A DNA stretch of 64,000 nucleotides from NCBI GenBank assembly GCA_022819945.1, contig JAJEGI010000015.1, positions 120,865 through 184,864 of the forward strand, written 5' to 3'. Positions 1 to 9,899 of the stretch are shown one piece after another (position 1 is the first letter of the stretch; every line of letters starts with the position of its first letter). Source of the stretch: Candidatus Poribacteria bacterium (lineage in GTDB: Bacteria > Poribacteria > WGA-4E > WGA-3G). The notes beneath the pieces are model-generated. The model saw only the letters and a program-made list of their open reading frames with translations, was not told the DNA's origin and did no database searches. The translations under genes were made by a program, and so were the position numbers.

Positions 1-2430
1 GCTGGCGCGGTGTTCGGGTAAATTCTCTTGCAGTTCCCTGACTCGATGCTCGTTCAGTGTGGCACCCTCCCAACCTTCATAATCAGGATCTTCAAATTCC
101 TCAGTTAATTCGACGAGTTCTCCGTCGACTACGAGGTGGGTAACCTCAGTTGACGTGAAGTTATACACGGCGATGAGGGTTCCGTTGGGTATGGGTGCTG
201 TGGCGACAAAGTCAACACCTTGGGTTGTGGTATTGAAGTCATTGATAAAGAACTGGAATGTTTCCAGATTCGCTGCACTGGTTACACCTTCAGCGATGAG
301 CTGCGCCTTCTGCGCGTCATCCAATGTATAGTGTTGGGACACCGATAACCGCTCTTTCAGCCGAATATCAAAAAAGTCCATCGTGAAATTTACGCCCAAA
401 ATATCGACGGTAAATCCACCTGTGAAGTTATTTGATTTTTCCGGGTTAAGCGAATTATCTTCCTTGCCTGTTACAACACCGACAGCAGGGTTGGTGGAAG
501 GAATTGTTCCTTTATTAACGAGATCCCCCTTCTCAAAATCGTATTCAGTGGTAATGTTGAACGTATTTTGCTGCCCGGGTGTCGGTGCGCGGAACCCGCT
601 ACTATAACTTCCGCGTAACCGCATCGTTTCCGTAAGCTTGTAGTTTGCAGCGGCTTTGTAGTTCAGGGTGCCACCGAAAAGCTCAAATTGTTCACCGCGC
701 ACAGCCAGTGCGATCAGGAGCGGATCGATCGGTCTGATTTCAGTTTCCAGATAGGCGGCAACGTTGTAACGGTGCCACTTGCCTGCCGCAACTGGACTAA
801 ATCCTGAAAATCCGTTGGATGCAGCCGTGAAGCCTTGCGCTGCGAGGGGCCCGATCTGATGGGACTCGCGTTCGCCCTCTATGATTTCAAATCCTTCGTC
901 CCGATATTCCAAACCGGAAGCGAGGAACACCATGTCGCTGAGCGGATAGGTTACATCAAAGTTGAGGTTATAATCCGTCTGGATATAGTCGCCCGGATCA
1001 AAATAGGTGGGTGTATCTGGGCCGAGGGAAGCATTAACGGTGTTGAAAATAAAGAAATCGGCATGGTTGCGCCCAAAAGAGCCGCTCATATCCCAGGTTA
1101 AGGGTTTGCCTAACGCTTCTTCGAGAGCGGTGCCTTTAAAGCCAACGACGACGAAACTATCCCACATGAATGCACCAAATCTCGGGGTGAATCCGCCTGG
1201 GAACATCTCTTGGAAATTGAAAAGATTCGGGTCATTCTTGACGGCTTGCAACCGTTCGGGATCAGGAAGGTCGTTGGTGATCGGGATATCGTCAGCATCG
1301 TGAGGCGAAAGTTCGGTAAACTCTTCGCCAGCAGCTTCTGCTGCCGCTTTTCGTGCTTCCCAATCCGCCATCTCCGCTGACAAACCGCGCAAATCTCCGA
1401 CGAGCAACGTACCGTCCTTCCCGCTTGGGCTAAACACGCCATTGCGAGTGTTTGGATTTCGGAAATAGAACCCGCCTTCAACGCGCTTGCTTGCGTAGTT
1501 GGCATGTCCGTAGAGTTCGATGGTATCTGTGAGGGTGGCACCGTAGTTGGCAAACAATTTGATGTCATTCTCTATAATCGGCTGCCCCCAAATTTGCGCG
1601 GGGTCTTTCACACTGAAATTGCCTGCGTTAATCAATTTTATGGCATCATCACGTTGGACGGACCGGATGGTAGGATCTGCGCCGCCGTATTCAAAACTGA
1701 GGCTACTCCAGACATCTGGACCCCCTAAACCGATATTCCCAGCAAGCGCGAATTGCCTACCATCACCTTCTTGGTAGATGCCGGGTTTAAATTCGATTGA
1801 ACCGCCTTCATAGTTGTCTTTCAATCGAAAATTCATCACACCCGCAATGGCATCAGACCCGTATTGTGCGGATGCGCCATCTCGGAGGACCTCTACCTGT
1901 TGCAGGGCAATCGCGGGAATAGGTGCCAGGTCGGGTCCCTGTGAGCCATCAGATAAACCGTTCCCCAACCAGTGAATCACTGCGGCACGGTGTCGCCGTT
2001 TGTTATTGACGAGCACGAGTGTATGGTCTGGGGCAAGTCCCCGTAAATTCGCCGGACGGACCACTGTTGACGCGTCGCTAATCGGCTGTGTATTGACGTT
2101 ATAAGATGGCACCAAAGTTCTCAGCAGATCCGGTAGATCCGCGCCACCCTGCTTTTCAAAAGCCTCATTTGACACAATATCGATCGGTACTGCTGAATCC
2201 AAGACGGAGCGCGGTTGCGCACGCGTACCGACGACAACGAGACGCTCAAGTTGTATAGGTTCGCTGCTGGCAGATGCTTCTTCAGATCCCTCAGCCTCTT
2301 CTGTGGTTTCTGCTTCCTCTGCCTCTTCGGCGTGTTGATCCGCTATAACTGTTGAGAATGTGCACATCAAAATGGCTACAACAATACCGAGTGCAACGAC
2401 AATCGGTTTAATATGATTTTTAGAAAACAT
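1..2430 (-). CDS. TonB-dependent receptor, partial (C-terminus beyond window edge)
   Basis: Frame read by hand from ATG at 2430-2428 to position 1 with no stop. N-terminus MFSKNHIKPIVVALGIVVAILMCTFSTVIA (signal peptide), then LERLVVVGTRAQPRSVLDSAVPIDIVSNEAFEKQGGADLPDLLRTLVPSYNVNTQPISDASTVVRPANLRGLAPDHTLVLVNNKRRH = plug domain. Missing from ORF track because it is open at the edge. Confidence 0.93.
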   Translation of the reverse strand, partial: MFSKNHIKPIVVALGIVVAILMCTFSTVIADQHAEEAEEAETTEEAEGSEEASASSEPIQLERLVVVGTRAQPRSVLDSAVPIDIVSNEAFEKQGGADLPDLLRTLVPSYNVNTQPISDASTVVRPANLRGLAPDHTLVLVNNKRRHRAAVIHWLGNGLSDGSQGPDLAPIPAIALQQVEVLRDGASAQYGSDAIAGVMNFRLKDNYEGGSIEFKPGIYQEGDGRQFALAGNIGLGGPDVWSSLSFEYGGADPTIRSVQRDDAIKLINAGNFSVKDPAQIWGQPIIENDIKLFANYGATLTDTIELYGHANYASKRVEGGFYFRNPNTRNGVFSPSGKDGTLLVGDLRGLSAEMADWEARKAAAEAAGEEFTELSPHDADDIPITNDLPDPERLQAVKNDPNLFNFQEMFPGGFTPRFGAFMWDSFVVVGFKGTALEEALGKPLTWDMSGSFGRNHADFFIFNTVNASLGPDTPTYFDPGDYIQTDYNLNFDVTYPLSDMVFLASGLEYRDEGFEIIEGERESHQIGPLAAQGFTAASNGFSGFSPVAAGKWHRYNVAAYLETEIRPIDPLLIALAVRGEQFELFGGTLNYKAAANYKLTETMRLRGSYSSGFRAPTPGQQNTFNITTEYDFEKGDLVNKGTIPSTNPAVGVVTGKEDNSLNPEKSNNFTGGFTVDILGVNFTMDFFDIRLKERLSVSQHYTLDDAQKAQLIAEGVTSAANLETFQFFINDFNTTTQGVDFVATAPIPNGTLIAVYNFTSTEVTHLVVDGELVELTEEFEDPDYEGWEGATLNEHRVRELQENLPEHRAS

Positions 2431-2734
2431 ACTATTTCCCTCATAATATCGGCGTAAACGCCGCGTTTTGACTATTGATTTCACAACTGGTGATAAACAA
2501 AAATAGTTTACTTTAACATAGAGTATAGATTGTAGATAAGTATACAACAGGAAAAGTCAAAGAGCGTAGCGAATAGCCTACGCCTTATGGACAAAAACCC
2601 AAGCATACTATAATTATACTAAATATGACGTAATTAAGCAAATTATGGCATAAAAATTGTTGATTAATCCATTTTTAAGCATCTGTTCTGGTCAATAGTT
2701 GTCAGGATTCAGAGCAGAGCTATAAAATTTAGCC

Positions 2735-2763
2735 TTGACATTGAAAATCTGTTGGTATATACT
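2735..2763 (+). promoter_or_regulatory. sigma70-like promoter TTGACA-N17-TATACT
   Basis: TTGACA 2735-2740, 17-nt spacer, TATACT 2758-2763, upstream of CDS 2865. Confidence 0.7.
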
Positions 2764-2864
2764 TAAAAATAACCTGAACTTGAAGTTAGGTCATGGCTTG
2801 GAATACAAACATCTCTGTGAATTGTTGGTAAATAACGATCTCGTCATCGCAAAAATACATCACT

Positions 2865-4178
2865 ATGGCAAAGAAAAAAGGACGCCGCTCCATCAATGTG
2901 GCACGGAAGCGTGAAAAACGGAATCGCGACCGGAAATCCAGACAGAAGCAACTCGCTCATGAAAAGCAACGTAGGCTTCTTCATAGCAAATCAGAAGAAG
3001 AACATTTACGCGCTTGTATCGCAGCGAGCCAAAAGCTGCTTGACGAACCTGAGCTGGAAAATATGCTTTTCGAGCCAGAGTTGATGCAGAAACGTGTAAT
3101 AGAGGTCCTTAGTGAGATTGAATTGGAAGAAGAAGCAGACGCACCTGAAAATAATTTAGAGGACTTTCTTGTATCTGAAGTAGACCTCTTTTATCCGACT
3201 GATGAAAGTGTAGATGAAACAGACGTAGACGAGGTAGCAACACCGATGTCGGAAGCCGAAGCGGCATGCGAACATTTCCGGTTAAGGGTGATTCCACATC
3301 TGCTCACACCAGATTTCATGGATCGATTGACACGCGCATTGACAGCGTGTGAAACACGTCTCAAATTGACTGGTAACCGCGAACTCGCCGAGGTCGCTTT
3401 CGTTACCCGTTCGCTTTTTGAAGCAGCGCCGCCGGAAATATTCGCGTTTCATCCGATGATTCAAACCATCGGCGTCGAAACTTTACGCGTACTTGTGGAA
3501 GATATGGATGTAATGACTGAGGGGCGCGAGGATGTTAAAGGGATCCTATCGGATGTCTTGGCACAGGAGGACTCAGAATCGTATCTATCCGAATCAGCGT
3601 CCATTTTTTCAAACCCGTCTTTAGAAGAAAATACCGACGAACATATTGCCGCTAAACCTGATGCTGTAGCGTCGGTTCCTGTCGAAGAAACAGCGGAAGA
3701 GATGCCAGAGATCGAAACTGAGCCCCCATCATCTACCTTTAACAATGAGGCAGAGATGGAGCAACCTGTAGAATCCGAGATAGCGTCCGAGAGACTTTCG
3801 GAACCAGAGCCGGTTGCCTCTCAGGAAACAGCACCAGCAGAGCCATCACCGCCTGTACCAACATTGTCTTCTGATGAACTTCCAGCACGAGCACTCTATA
3901 AAAATTTCGACGGTTTAGCCATAAAAGAGAATTTTGAAGCGTCAACAGGGGATGGGTCCTCAGAGGAAGGGTTGACGAACTATGCTTTGGTGAACGAGAA
4001 CGAAGAACAGGTTGAGTTTGTTGACGCGGAGAACGAACGTTACGTCACTATTACCGAAGACAGACTGCGGTTACATGCGCGTTCTGAAGCAGAGCTTGCC
4101 ATTGCGATGACAGAAGTCGAAACGCACTGCACATCCGCAGTGATGTACCTCGCTAAAACGGTTGAAGAAAGGGGGTAA
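2865..4178 (+). CDS. hypothetical protein, basic N-terminus and long acidic low-complexity region
   Basis: 437-aa ORF with upstream promoter; N-term MAKKKGRRSINVARKREKRNRDRKSRQKQ, Glu-rich middle. Confidence 0.75.
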   Translation: MAKKKGRRSINVARKREKRNRDRKSRQKQLAHEKQRRLLHSKSEEEHLRACIAASQKLLDEPELENMLFEPELMQKRVIEVLSEIELEEEADAPENNLEDFLVSEVDLFYPTDESVDETDVDEVATPMSEAEAACEHFRLRVIPHLLTPDFMDRLTRALTACETRLKLTGNRELAEVAFVTRSLFEAAPPEIFAFHPMIQTIGVETLRVLVEDMDVMTEGREDVKGILSDVLAQEDSESYLSESASIFSNPSLEENTDEHIAAKPDAVASVPVEETAEEMPEIETEPPSSTFNNEAEMEQPVESEIASERLSEPEPVASQETAPAEPSPPVPTLSSDELPARALYKNFDGLAIKENFEASTGDGSSEEGLTNYALVNENEEQVEFVDAENERYVTITEDRLRLHARSEAELAIAMTEVETHCTSAVMYLAKTVEERG

Positions 4179-4182
4179 AACG

Positions 4183-4302
4183 ATGCCAAGAAGTAAAAGT
4201 GGACAGGTCCGACGCCGGACACAGATCCGGCAACGCCAGTTACGGCGACTGAAAAGAAAGAAAGCGGCATTGAAAGAACTCTTGCAAAATCGCGAAGCCT
4301 AA
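4183..4302 (+). CDS. small very basic protein (39 aa)
   Basis: ATG 4 nt after the preceding stop; MPRSKSGQVRRRTQIRQRQLRRLKRKKAALKELLQNREA*; GAAAGGGGG upstream could serve as RBS. Confidence 0.5.
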   Translation: MPRSKSGQVRRRTQIRQRQLRRLKRKKAALKELLQNREA

Positions 4303-4340
4303 TGCTGCCATCCGCAGTTGCGGCGGGTCCCCGTACCCGC

Positions 4341-5117
4341 CTACTTCGCTTTCATCTTTTCCGTGTGTACAAATCCTGAAGTTTGCAGCCGTACAGAACC
4401 GCTGCCTTCCGCCTCCATATATCCCATCCTGAGCAGTGTAATGATCTCGTATGAGGTCGGCACGTTGAACAGTTGGCGGATCCGTTCACGATCCGCAGCA
4501 CTTTCGAGTGGCGCGCTGACAAACTGCACACCAATTTTCAAGGCAGTCGCAGCGAGCAGGACATTCTGAATTAGCATCCCCATGCTCAGCCACATCCATC
4601 GGGTCGCACCTTGACCGGGCGGAAATCTCTTGCAATTCATCGTTACTAACATGAGTAGTGGTGCCTCGCGCACCTGTGTTGCGATCTCTCCGGCGGGTAT
4701 CTTCCCGGCACCCAAATGTCCGAGGAGCGCGAACGATTTCGCGTTTTTTAACAATTCTTCTAAAAGTTTCTCCGGGGCATGCTGAAGCGGTTTCGGTAGT
4801 GTGACATGTTCCGACAACAGAACGCCATCGCCACGCTCCTGCCACTCCTTCTCATTAACACGCATCCACCGACTGTTGTCATCAAGGAATTTTGGGTCTG
4901 TGAATTGCGCAACAACGGCACGTTCTGTCAGATCGGCGAGAGCCGTTTTGCCTTCCGATTCCTGAATGAGCACTAGTTCCCAAGGTTGAACGTTGAAAGG
5001 TGAGGGTGCCCACCGCGCCGCCTCAATGAGTTTCTCGAGGTCATCAGCATCTATTGCGCGTTTTTGAAACGTACCGCGATGGCTTCGGCGTTGGATCATT
5101 GCATCAAAAACATTCAT
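4341..5117 (-). CDS. nitroreductase family protein
   Basis: MIQRRSHRGTFQKRAIDADDLEKLIEAARWAPSPFNVQPWELVLI, typical FMN-binding N-terminus. Confidence 0.88.
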   Translation of the reverse strand: MNVFDAMIQRRSHRGTFQKRAIDADDLEKLIEAARWAPSPFNVQPWELVLIQESEGKTALADLTERAVVAQFTDPKFLDDNSRWMRVNEKEWQERGDGVLLSEHVTLPKPLQHAPEKLLEELLKNAKSFALLGHLGAGKIPAGEIATQVREAPLLMLVTMNCKRFPPGQGATRWMWLSMGMLIQNVLLAATALKIGVQFVSAPLESAADRERIRQLFNVPTSYEIITLLRMGYMEAEGSGSVRLQTSGFVHTEKMKAK

Positions 5118-6178
5118 GGGTTAGTGAGGCTCCGATGGCGTTCAAGGACTTCTGCGGGTGAGGCGGTCCCGGTCGTCCCGATTTTGGTAACAGTGATTGA
5201 AGCCACCAAGTTCCCGACGTAAGCCGCTTCAACGGCATGATCGGCTCCAAGGCAACAGAGCGTCGCGACGAGACCTGCTGAGACGCTGTCGCCTGCGCCA
5301 ACAGGATCTGTTTTGTCGTCAATCGAGATCCCCGGAATATGCGTGAACGCGTGATTATAATAGACGAGGATGCCGTTCTCACCGAGCGTGATGTATGTCG
5401 TGTTTTGCGTCTTCTCCGAGAGGCGAATCGCGTCCTGTTTTGCTTCATTAAGGTCAACGTGCTGTCCATCCCAGTCTGGTTGAACGGCACGTTTTGCCTC
5501 GAACCGGTTCGGTTTAATGATAACGTTTTGATATTCAGCAATCCGCGTGCGAGAATCCGCGAAAAAAACTTTTTCTCGAAAGTGCGATGCCGACGCACAT
5601 AGTATTTCCCTCACGCGTGTCGTGACAACCCCTAAATTCTCAAGCGGCATCTGATCGCCGATGATAACCCCGTCAACAAGTGGAAGACAGGTTTGAAGTG
5701 CCTCAATAACAGAATCTTCAACTTCCGCTGGTATGGGAGATTGGTTCTCAATATCAAATCGCGGTCCTTCTGTTTCTATACCTTCGTAGCCGCGATGAAT
5801 CGGCTTAAGATAGGTCGGCGTAACCCGTCCGGGTGCTTGTACCATAAAATCTGTCAAGCATCCGTTTTCCCGCAAGCAACTGAGGAGCGTCCCGCTAAAC
5901 CCGTCCTTACCGATGACCCCTAAAGTATAGACCGTCTCAACGCCTAACGCTTTCAGATTATTTGTAACGGTTCCTGCAGCACCCGGGCTATAACGTTGTT
6001 CAACGACAGGGTTTGTATGCCACGGCGTTTCCAGCGACAGCGTCGATAGTGTCTTGTCTATGTACCAGTAAGCATCGAGGTAAAAGTCGCCTACAACAAG
6101 GATCCGCAGGTCGCGAAAGTTATTGAGAATTGTCGTCAGATGCCTTTCGCTAATCAAGGTCTTCCTCCAATGTTCCAA
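5114..6178 (-). CDS. PfkB-family carbohydrate kinase (HldE/RfaE-like)
   Basis: N-term RILVVGDFYLDAYWYIDKTLS; DPVGAGDSVSAGL PfkB signature; overlaps nitroreductase start by 4 nt. Confidence 0.85.
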   Translation of the reverse strand: MEHWRKTLISERHLTTILNNFRDLRILVVGDFYLDAYWYIDKTLSTLSLETPWHTNPVVEQRYSPGAAGTVTNNLKALGVETVYTLGVIGKDGFSGTLLSCLRENGCLTDFMVQAPGRVTPTYLKPIHRGYEGIETEGPRFDIENQSPIPAEVEDSVIEALQTCLPLVDGVIIGDQMPLENLGVVTTRVREILCASASHFREKVFFADSRTRIAEYQNVIIKPNRFEAKRAVQPDWDGQHVDLNEAKQDAIRLSEKTQNTTYITLGENGILVYYNHAFTHIPGISIDDKTDPVGAGDSVSAGLVATLCCLGADHAVEAAYVGNLVASITVTKIGTTGTASPAEVLERHRSLTNP

Positions 6179-6205
6179 GATACCGAGTTTCTTGGCTTAT
6201 CATTT

Positions 6206-7063
6206 TCATCGGTTATCTCCAAGCTTGTAAGCTCCTGTCGTATAGGGGTTGATATTGTAGTTCCAACCCATTAGATTTTCAATTTCAGCGTCTGTCATCT
6301 CGTCAAGGTTGATGATGACTATTTCACTGAAAGGTTGGGAAGCATCTGGCGGACCGAAATAATAAGATTTCGTCTCTTTACGTCCACTTTCAACGTCCAT
6401 GACCTCAGTGAATATCACTTCATAACGGTAATTCGTTTTCATACGAAAGATGCGACCATCATGAAGCACAGCTACATTCCAGTCGGGGTCTTTCTCGCCC
6501 AATTCAACCTTCAGTACATACCACGCACGTGGAGAATCCACCTCCATCAGAACGGCTATTTCTGGAAAGTCAAGTAACATTTGTATAGACATATCTAACG
6601 TGGCATCGCCTGCCAATGAGCGTTTGTATCTTTCTATCATCGGAGTCCAAATTTCTGTTAGTGGTCGATTCGGGTTCCATTTCTTCTCTACTTCTGCCAT
6701 CATCGTTTCGATTTTTGAACCGATCTGTTCGATCAAAGCTTCGTCGATTTCATCAGGATCAATACCGATCCATTCAGGTGGACATTGTAGATGTTCAGGT
6801 ACCCCATCGGCAAAGAGTGGGTTCGTAGAGGTGCTCGTAGGATTCACGAAGTCTGGCGGTGTTTCTGTTGCAATAGGTGCTTCGGAAACCTCTGCTGCAT
6901 GAGGATTGGCTTGATGCTCAACCTTAACAGGATTGTCACTCTTTACTGGCGTGTGCTTGCTAACGCTTCTGTTTTTATATAACAGACCGCAGCCCATCGC
7001 CAGCAGCAAAACAAAAAACAATACACCGAGAAAAAAATGGTGGCGAAAAATCCATTTAAACAT
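6206..7063 (-). CDS. hypothetical membrane-anchored or exported protein
   Basis: N-terminal hydrophobic segment FFLGVLFFVLLLAMGCGLLY. Confidence 0.65.
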   Translation of the reverse strand: MFKWIFRHHFFLGVLFFVLLLAMGCGLLYKNRSVSKHTPVKSDNPVKVEHQANPHAAEVSEAPIATETPPDFVNPTSTSTNPLFADGVPEHLQCPPEWIGIDPDEIDEALIEQIGSKIETMMAEVEKKWNPNRPLTEIWTPMIERYKRSLAGDATLDMSIQMLLDFPEIAVLMEVDSPRAWYVLKVELGEKDPDWNVAVLHDGRIFRMKTNYRYEVIFTEVMDVESGRKETKSYYFGPPDASQPFSEIVIINLDEMTDAEIENLMGWNYNINPYTTGAYKLGDNR

Positions 7064-7157
7064 CTGTCGACCTCCTTAGCAGCCATCACCAAGGATATAA
7101 TCACCCATCATTATAGCATATCTCTCTTTTTGCGGAAACACCAAATTCGGTTAAGAT

Positions 7158-7389
7158 CAGGGCGATTTAGTTTTCAGTTCCGGTATTGGTTTTGGTTGAC
7201 ATAGGTTAAGTTTAGACGCAAGATCGCGAGCGTGAAGAAATCCGCAGAAATCCGCAGAAATCCGCAGAAACCCCCTATCAAATACCCCTATCAAATACCC
7301 CAAGCAAATACCCCCAGCAAAAACACTCGCTCCTACAGAGGAGGAGTATTTACATAGATAAAGTGAATGTGTAAAACTAAATACCCCTG
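7158..7389 (-). mobile_element. MITE-like element, copy A
   Basis: CAGGGCGATTTAGTTTT ... AAAACTAAATACCCCTG terminal inverted repeats; flanks CGGTTAAGAT (7148-7157) / CGGTTAGGAT (7390-7399), 9/10 match. Confidence 0.85.
7241..7270. repeat. 10-bp tandem repeat (tccgcagaaa x3) followed by degenerate caaatacccc units
   Basis: Three exact copies inside MITE copy A; further caaatacccc-like units to ~7315. Confidence 0.9.
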
Positions 7390-7413
7390 CGGTTAGGATC
7401 TTGTTTGCACAAT

Positions 7414-7442
7414 TTGCAATATTGGCGTAGATGTGGTAAAAT
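7414..7442 (+). promoter_or_regulatory. sigma70-like promoter TTGCAA-N17-TAAAAT
   Basis: TTGCAA 7414-7419, TAAAAT 7437-7442, upstream of CDS 7489 with GGAGC near ATG. Confidence 0.6.
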
Positions 7443-7488
7443 ATAGGGTATCGAAAATTCAAGATATGATTATGTTAGGAGCAAATCT

Positions 7489-8541
7489 ATGTATAAAATC
7501 GGTCTCATCCCAGGCGATGGAATTGGCCCCGAAGTAACGCGCGAAGCGATGAAAGTCTTCGGGGCAGCAGCTGCAGAAGCAGGCATTCAATACGAAACAG
7601 TCGAATACGATGTCGGTGGCGATCGGTATCTTGCAACTGGCGAGGTACTCCCCGATTCAGTCTTAGAAGAACTTCGCGGGTTAGACGCAATCTATCTCGG
7701 CGCGATCGGACACCCCGATGTTAAACCCGGCATTTTAGAGAAAGGTATCCTGCTAAAGGTCCGGTTTGAACTCGATCTCTATATTAACCTCCGTCCGGTT
7801 AAACTCTATCCTGGCGTGCCGACCCCTCTGAAAGACAAAGGTCCCGAAGATATTGATTTCATTATTGTTCGCGAAAATACCGAAGGACTCTATGCTGGTA
7901 TCGGCGGTTTCCTGAAACGTGGTACACGCGATGAAGTGGCGATTCAGGAGATGATTAACACTTACAAAGGTGTAGAACGCTGCGTCCGTTATGCCTACGA
8001 ATTGACCCAAAAACGGAGCAAGGAAAATACCTTGACGCTCTGTGATAAAGCCAATGTGCTCACCTATGCACACGACCTCTGGCGCCGCGTTTTTGACGAA
8101 GTCGGCGAAGACTATCCTGACATCAAAAAAGAGTATGCGTTCGTTGATGCAACAACGATGTGGATGGTGAAAAACCCGGAATGGTTCGATGTGATTGTAA
8201 CGTGCAACATGTTCGGCGACATCATCACCGACCTCGGCGCGATGATCCAAGGCGGTATGGGAATCGCAGCATCCGGCAACTTGAATCCGGAGAGCGTCGC
8301 TATGTTTGAACCGATTCACGGTTCGGCACCGCGTTATACCGGCAAAAACGAGATTAATCCGATCGCAGCGATCGGTGCAGCCGGAATGATGCTCGATCAT
8401 CTCGGACATGCGGAAGCAGCACAAAAGGTCGAAAAATCTATGAGTGATCTACTCGGAAGCGGCAAAATCAAAGATTTAGGTGCCGGACGGATGGGCTATA
8501 CGACTGAAGAGGTCGGCGACCTTATCGCGGAAGGGCTGTAG
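7489..8541 (+). CDS. isocitrate/isopropylmalate dehydrogenase family (3-isopropylmalate dehydrogenase-like)
   Basis: MYKIGLIPGDGIGPEVTREAMKV; CNMFGDIITDLGAMIQGGMGIAASGNLNPE; FEPIHGSAPRYTGKNEINP. Confidence 0.88.
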   Translation: MYKIGLIPGDGIGPEVTREAMKVFGAAAAEAGIQYETVEYDVGGDRYLATGEVLPDSVLEELRGLDAIYLGAIGHPDVKPGILEKGILLKVRFELDLYINLRPVKLYPGVPTPLKDKGPEDIDFIIVRENTEGLYAGIGGFLKRGTRDEVAIQEMINTYKGVERCVRYAYELTQKRSKENTLTLCDKANVLTYAHDLWRRVFDEVGEDYPDIKKEYAFVDATTMWMVKNPEWFDVIVTCNMFGDIITDLGAMIQGGMGIAASGNLNPESVAMFEPIHGSAPRYTGKNEINPIAAIGAAGMMLDHLGHAEAAQKVEKSMSDLLGSGKIKDLGAGRMGYTTEEVGDLIAEGL

Positions 8542-8588
8542 GCTTGAAAGATCTGTTTTTTCTGAAATTGGCACTTATCATGCCGGTT

Positions 8589-9380
8589 TCAGATGAGACG
8601 TGCCGTGAAGTTAATCCGATCTGAATACCGGTTCCAACGGTTGAAGGTGTACATATCGTAGGCACTCAGCAGTTTATAACCGGTCGCTTTGAGTAGGTCG
8701 TTGACAGTGTGCACTTCAAAGATGCGTTGCTGATGGACCTCCTCATAGCGTCTGAACAATTCGCCTTCGCGGATAAAAAACGTCAGGAGTGTTCTGCACA
8801 TCTTCGTGTTATAGAGGTAGTTGTTTTTCCAGATATAGGTGTAGTCTTCATGGTTTGAAGCGAATGTCTTGTTGTGAAAGTGCTCAACGATGTTCCGTTC
8901 AGTCGTCACATCAAAGATGAAGAGTCCGTCTGGTTCTAAATGTTCAGCAACGTGTTGCAAAACGTTGCTGAGTTCGGTTTCATCGTAAGCGTAGTTGATA
9001 CTATCATAGGTACAGAGGATCGCATCGAACCGTTGGTTCAGCTGAAAATCCCGCATATCCCCGTGATGCAGTTCGATATTCACGTCGTGTGCTTCCGCTT
9101 TATCTTTGGCGATTTCGAGCATGCCGACTGCGCGGTCTACACCGGTCATTTCATAGCCTTTTAGGGCAAGTTGTATTGTCAAGGCACAGGTGCCACAGGC
9201 TAAATCGAGGACTCGGCGCGGCTTACAATCATACTTATCAAAAAGCGATTCGATATAGTGTGTCCAGCGCGTATAGTTGACGTTTGTCATCATCCGGTCG
9301 TAGGCGTAGGCGAATTTTTCATAAGGGGGCGTTAGATGTATCTGCATTGTGTAAATGTCGCTTGCAAACGGGGTTCGCAA
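8589..9380 (-). CDS. class I SAM-dependent methyltransferase
   Basis: RVLDLACGTCALTIQLALKGYEMTGVDRAVGMLEIAKDKA motif I; real start may be the internal MQIHL. Confidence 0.88.
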   Translation of the reverse strand: MRTPFASDIYTMQIHLTPPYEKFAYAYDRMMTNVNYTRWTHYIESLFDKYDCKPRRVLDLACGTCALTIQLALKGYEMTGVDRAVGMLEIAKDKAEAHDVNIELHHGDMRDFQLNQRFDAILCTYDSINYAYDETELSNVLQHVAEHLEPDGLFIFDVTTERNIVEHFHNKTFASNHEDYTYIWKNNYLYNTKMCRTLLTFFIREGELFRRYEEVHQQRIFEVHTVNDLLKATGYKLLSAYDMYTFNRWNRYSDRINFTARLI

Positions 9381-9381
9381 A

Positions 9382-9840
9382 CTACTCTGCCGCTCCTTTA
9401 AATCCGACAGAAGCGTTCATCATCCGAAGGAGCGTGTTAATTTCTTCAGCGTTCCACACTTCATCGCTGTTGGCTTCAATCGCATAGTTTCCTACGGCTC
9501 TGATCTTGCGGAGGTCAATTTTACCGGTGAGAAAACTGAACGGTAGCCGCATAACAGCAGACTTAACCCGCTCAAATGTCGCTTCGATGTCCACCCGTTC
9601 AACGCCTTCAGGTGCCTGGCGAATCAGCGCATCCTTCACCATATCGGCACCGAAACTGAATAATTCTCTGATGATAAACCACTGCAAAATAGCGAAGCAT
9701 ACGGTAAGGATTAAGAGAACCGCCAGAATTTTGACGAGTCGCTGTCTTTTTTTTTCTTTCTGGTCATTCATGTTAAATTTACCTCCGAGTTGGATCCTGT
9801 ATCTACTTCTAATATTAACAATTTCCATAGAGATTGTCAA
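9382..9840 (-). CDS. hypothetical protein with N-terminal TM segment
   Basis: LVKILAVLLILTVCFAILQWFII; just upstream of the methyltransferase. Confidence 0.6.
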   Translation of the reverse strand: MTISMEIVNIRSRYRIQLGGKFNMNDQKEKKRQRLVKILAVLLILTVCFAILQWFIIRELFSFGADMVKDALIRQAPEGVERVDIEATFERVKSAVMRLPFSFLTGKIDLRKIRAVGNYAIEANSDEVWNAEEINTLLRMMNASVGFKGAAE

Positions 9841-9899
9841 CAGATTTTTCTATTGCGAACGGTTGTCAGTCATCTGTAGGTGGATAGGGCGGATAAACA

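Noticed and set aside
383-1777. Plus-strand ORFs at 383-1777 and the minus ORF 1110-1568
   Set aside because: They overlap, in other frames, the continuous TonB receptor reading frame (1-2430 minus) that has recognisable plug motifs.
7753-8424. 223-aa minus-strand ORF
   Set aside because: Antisense to the LeuB-like gene.
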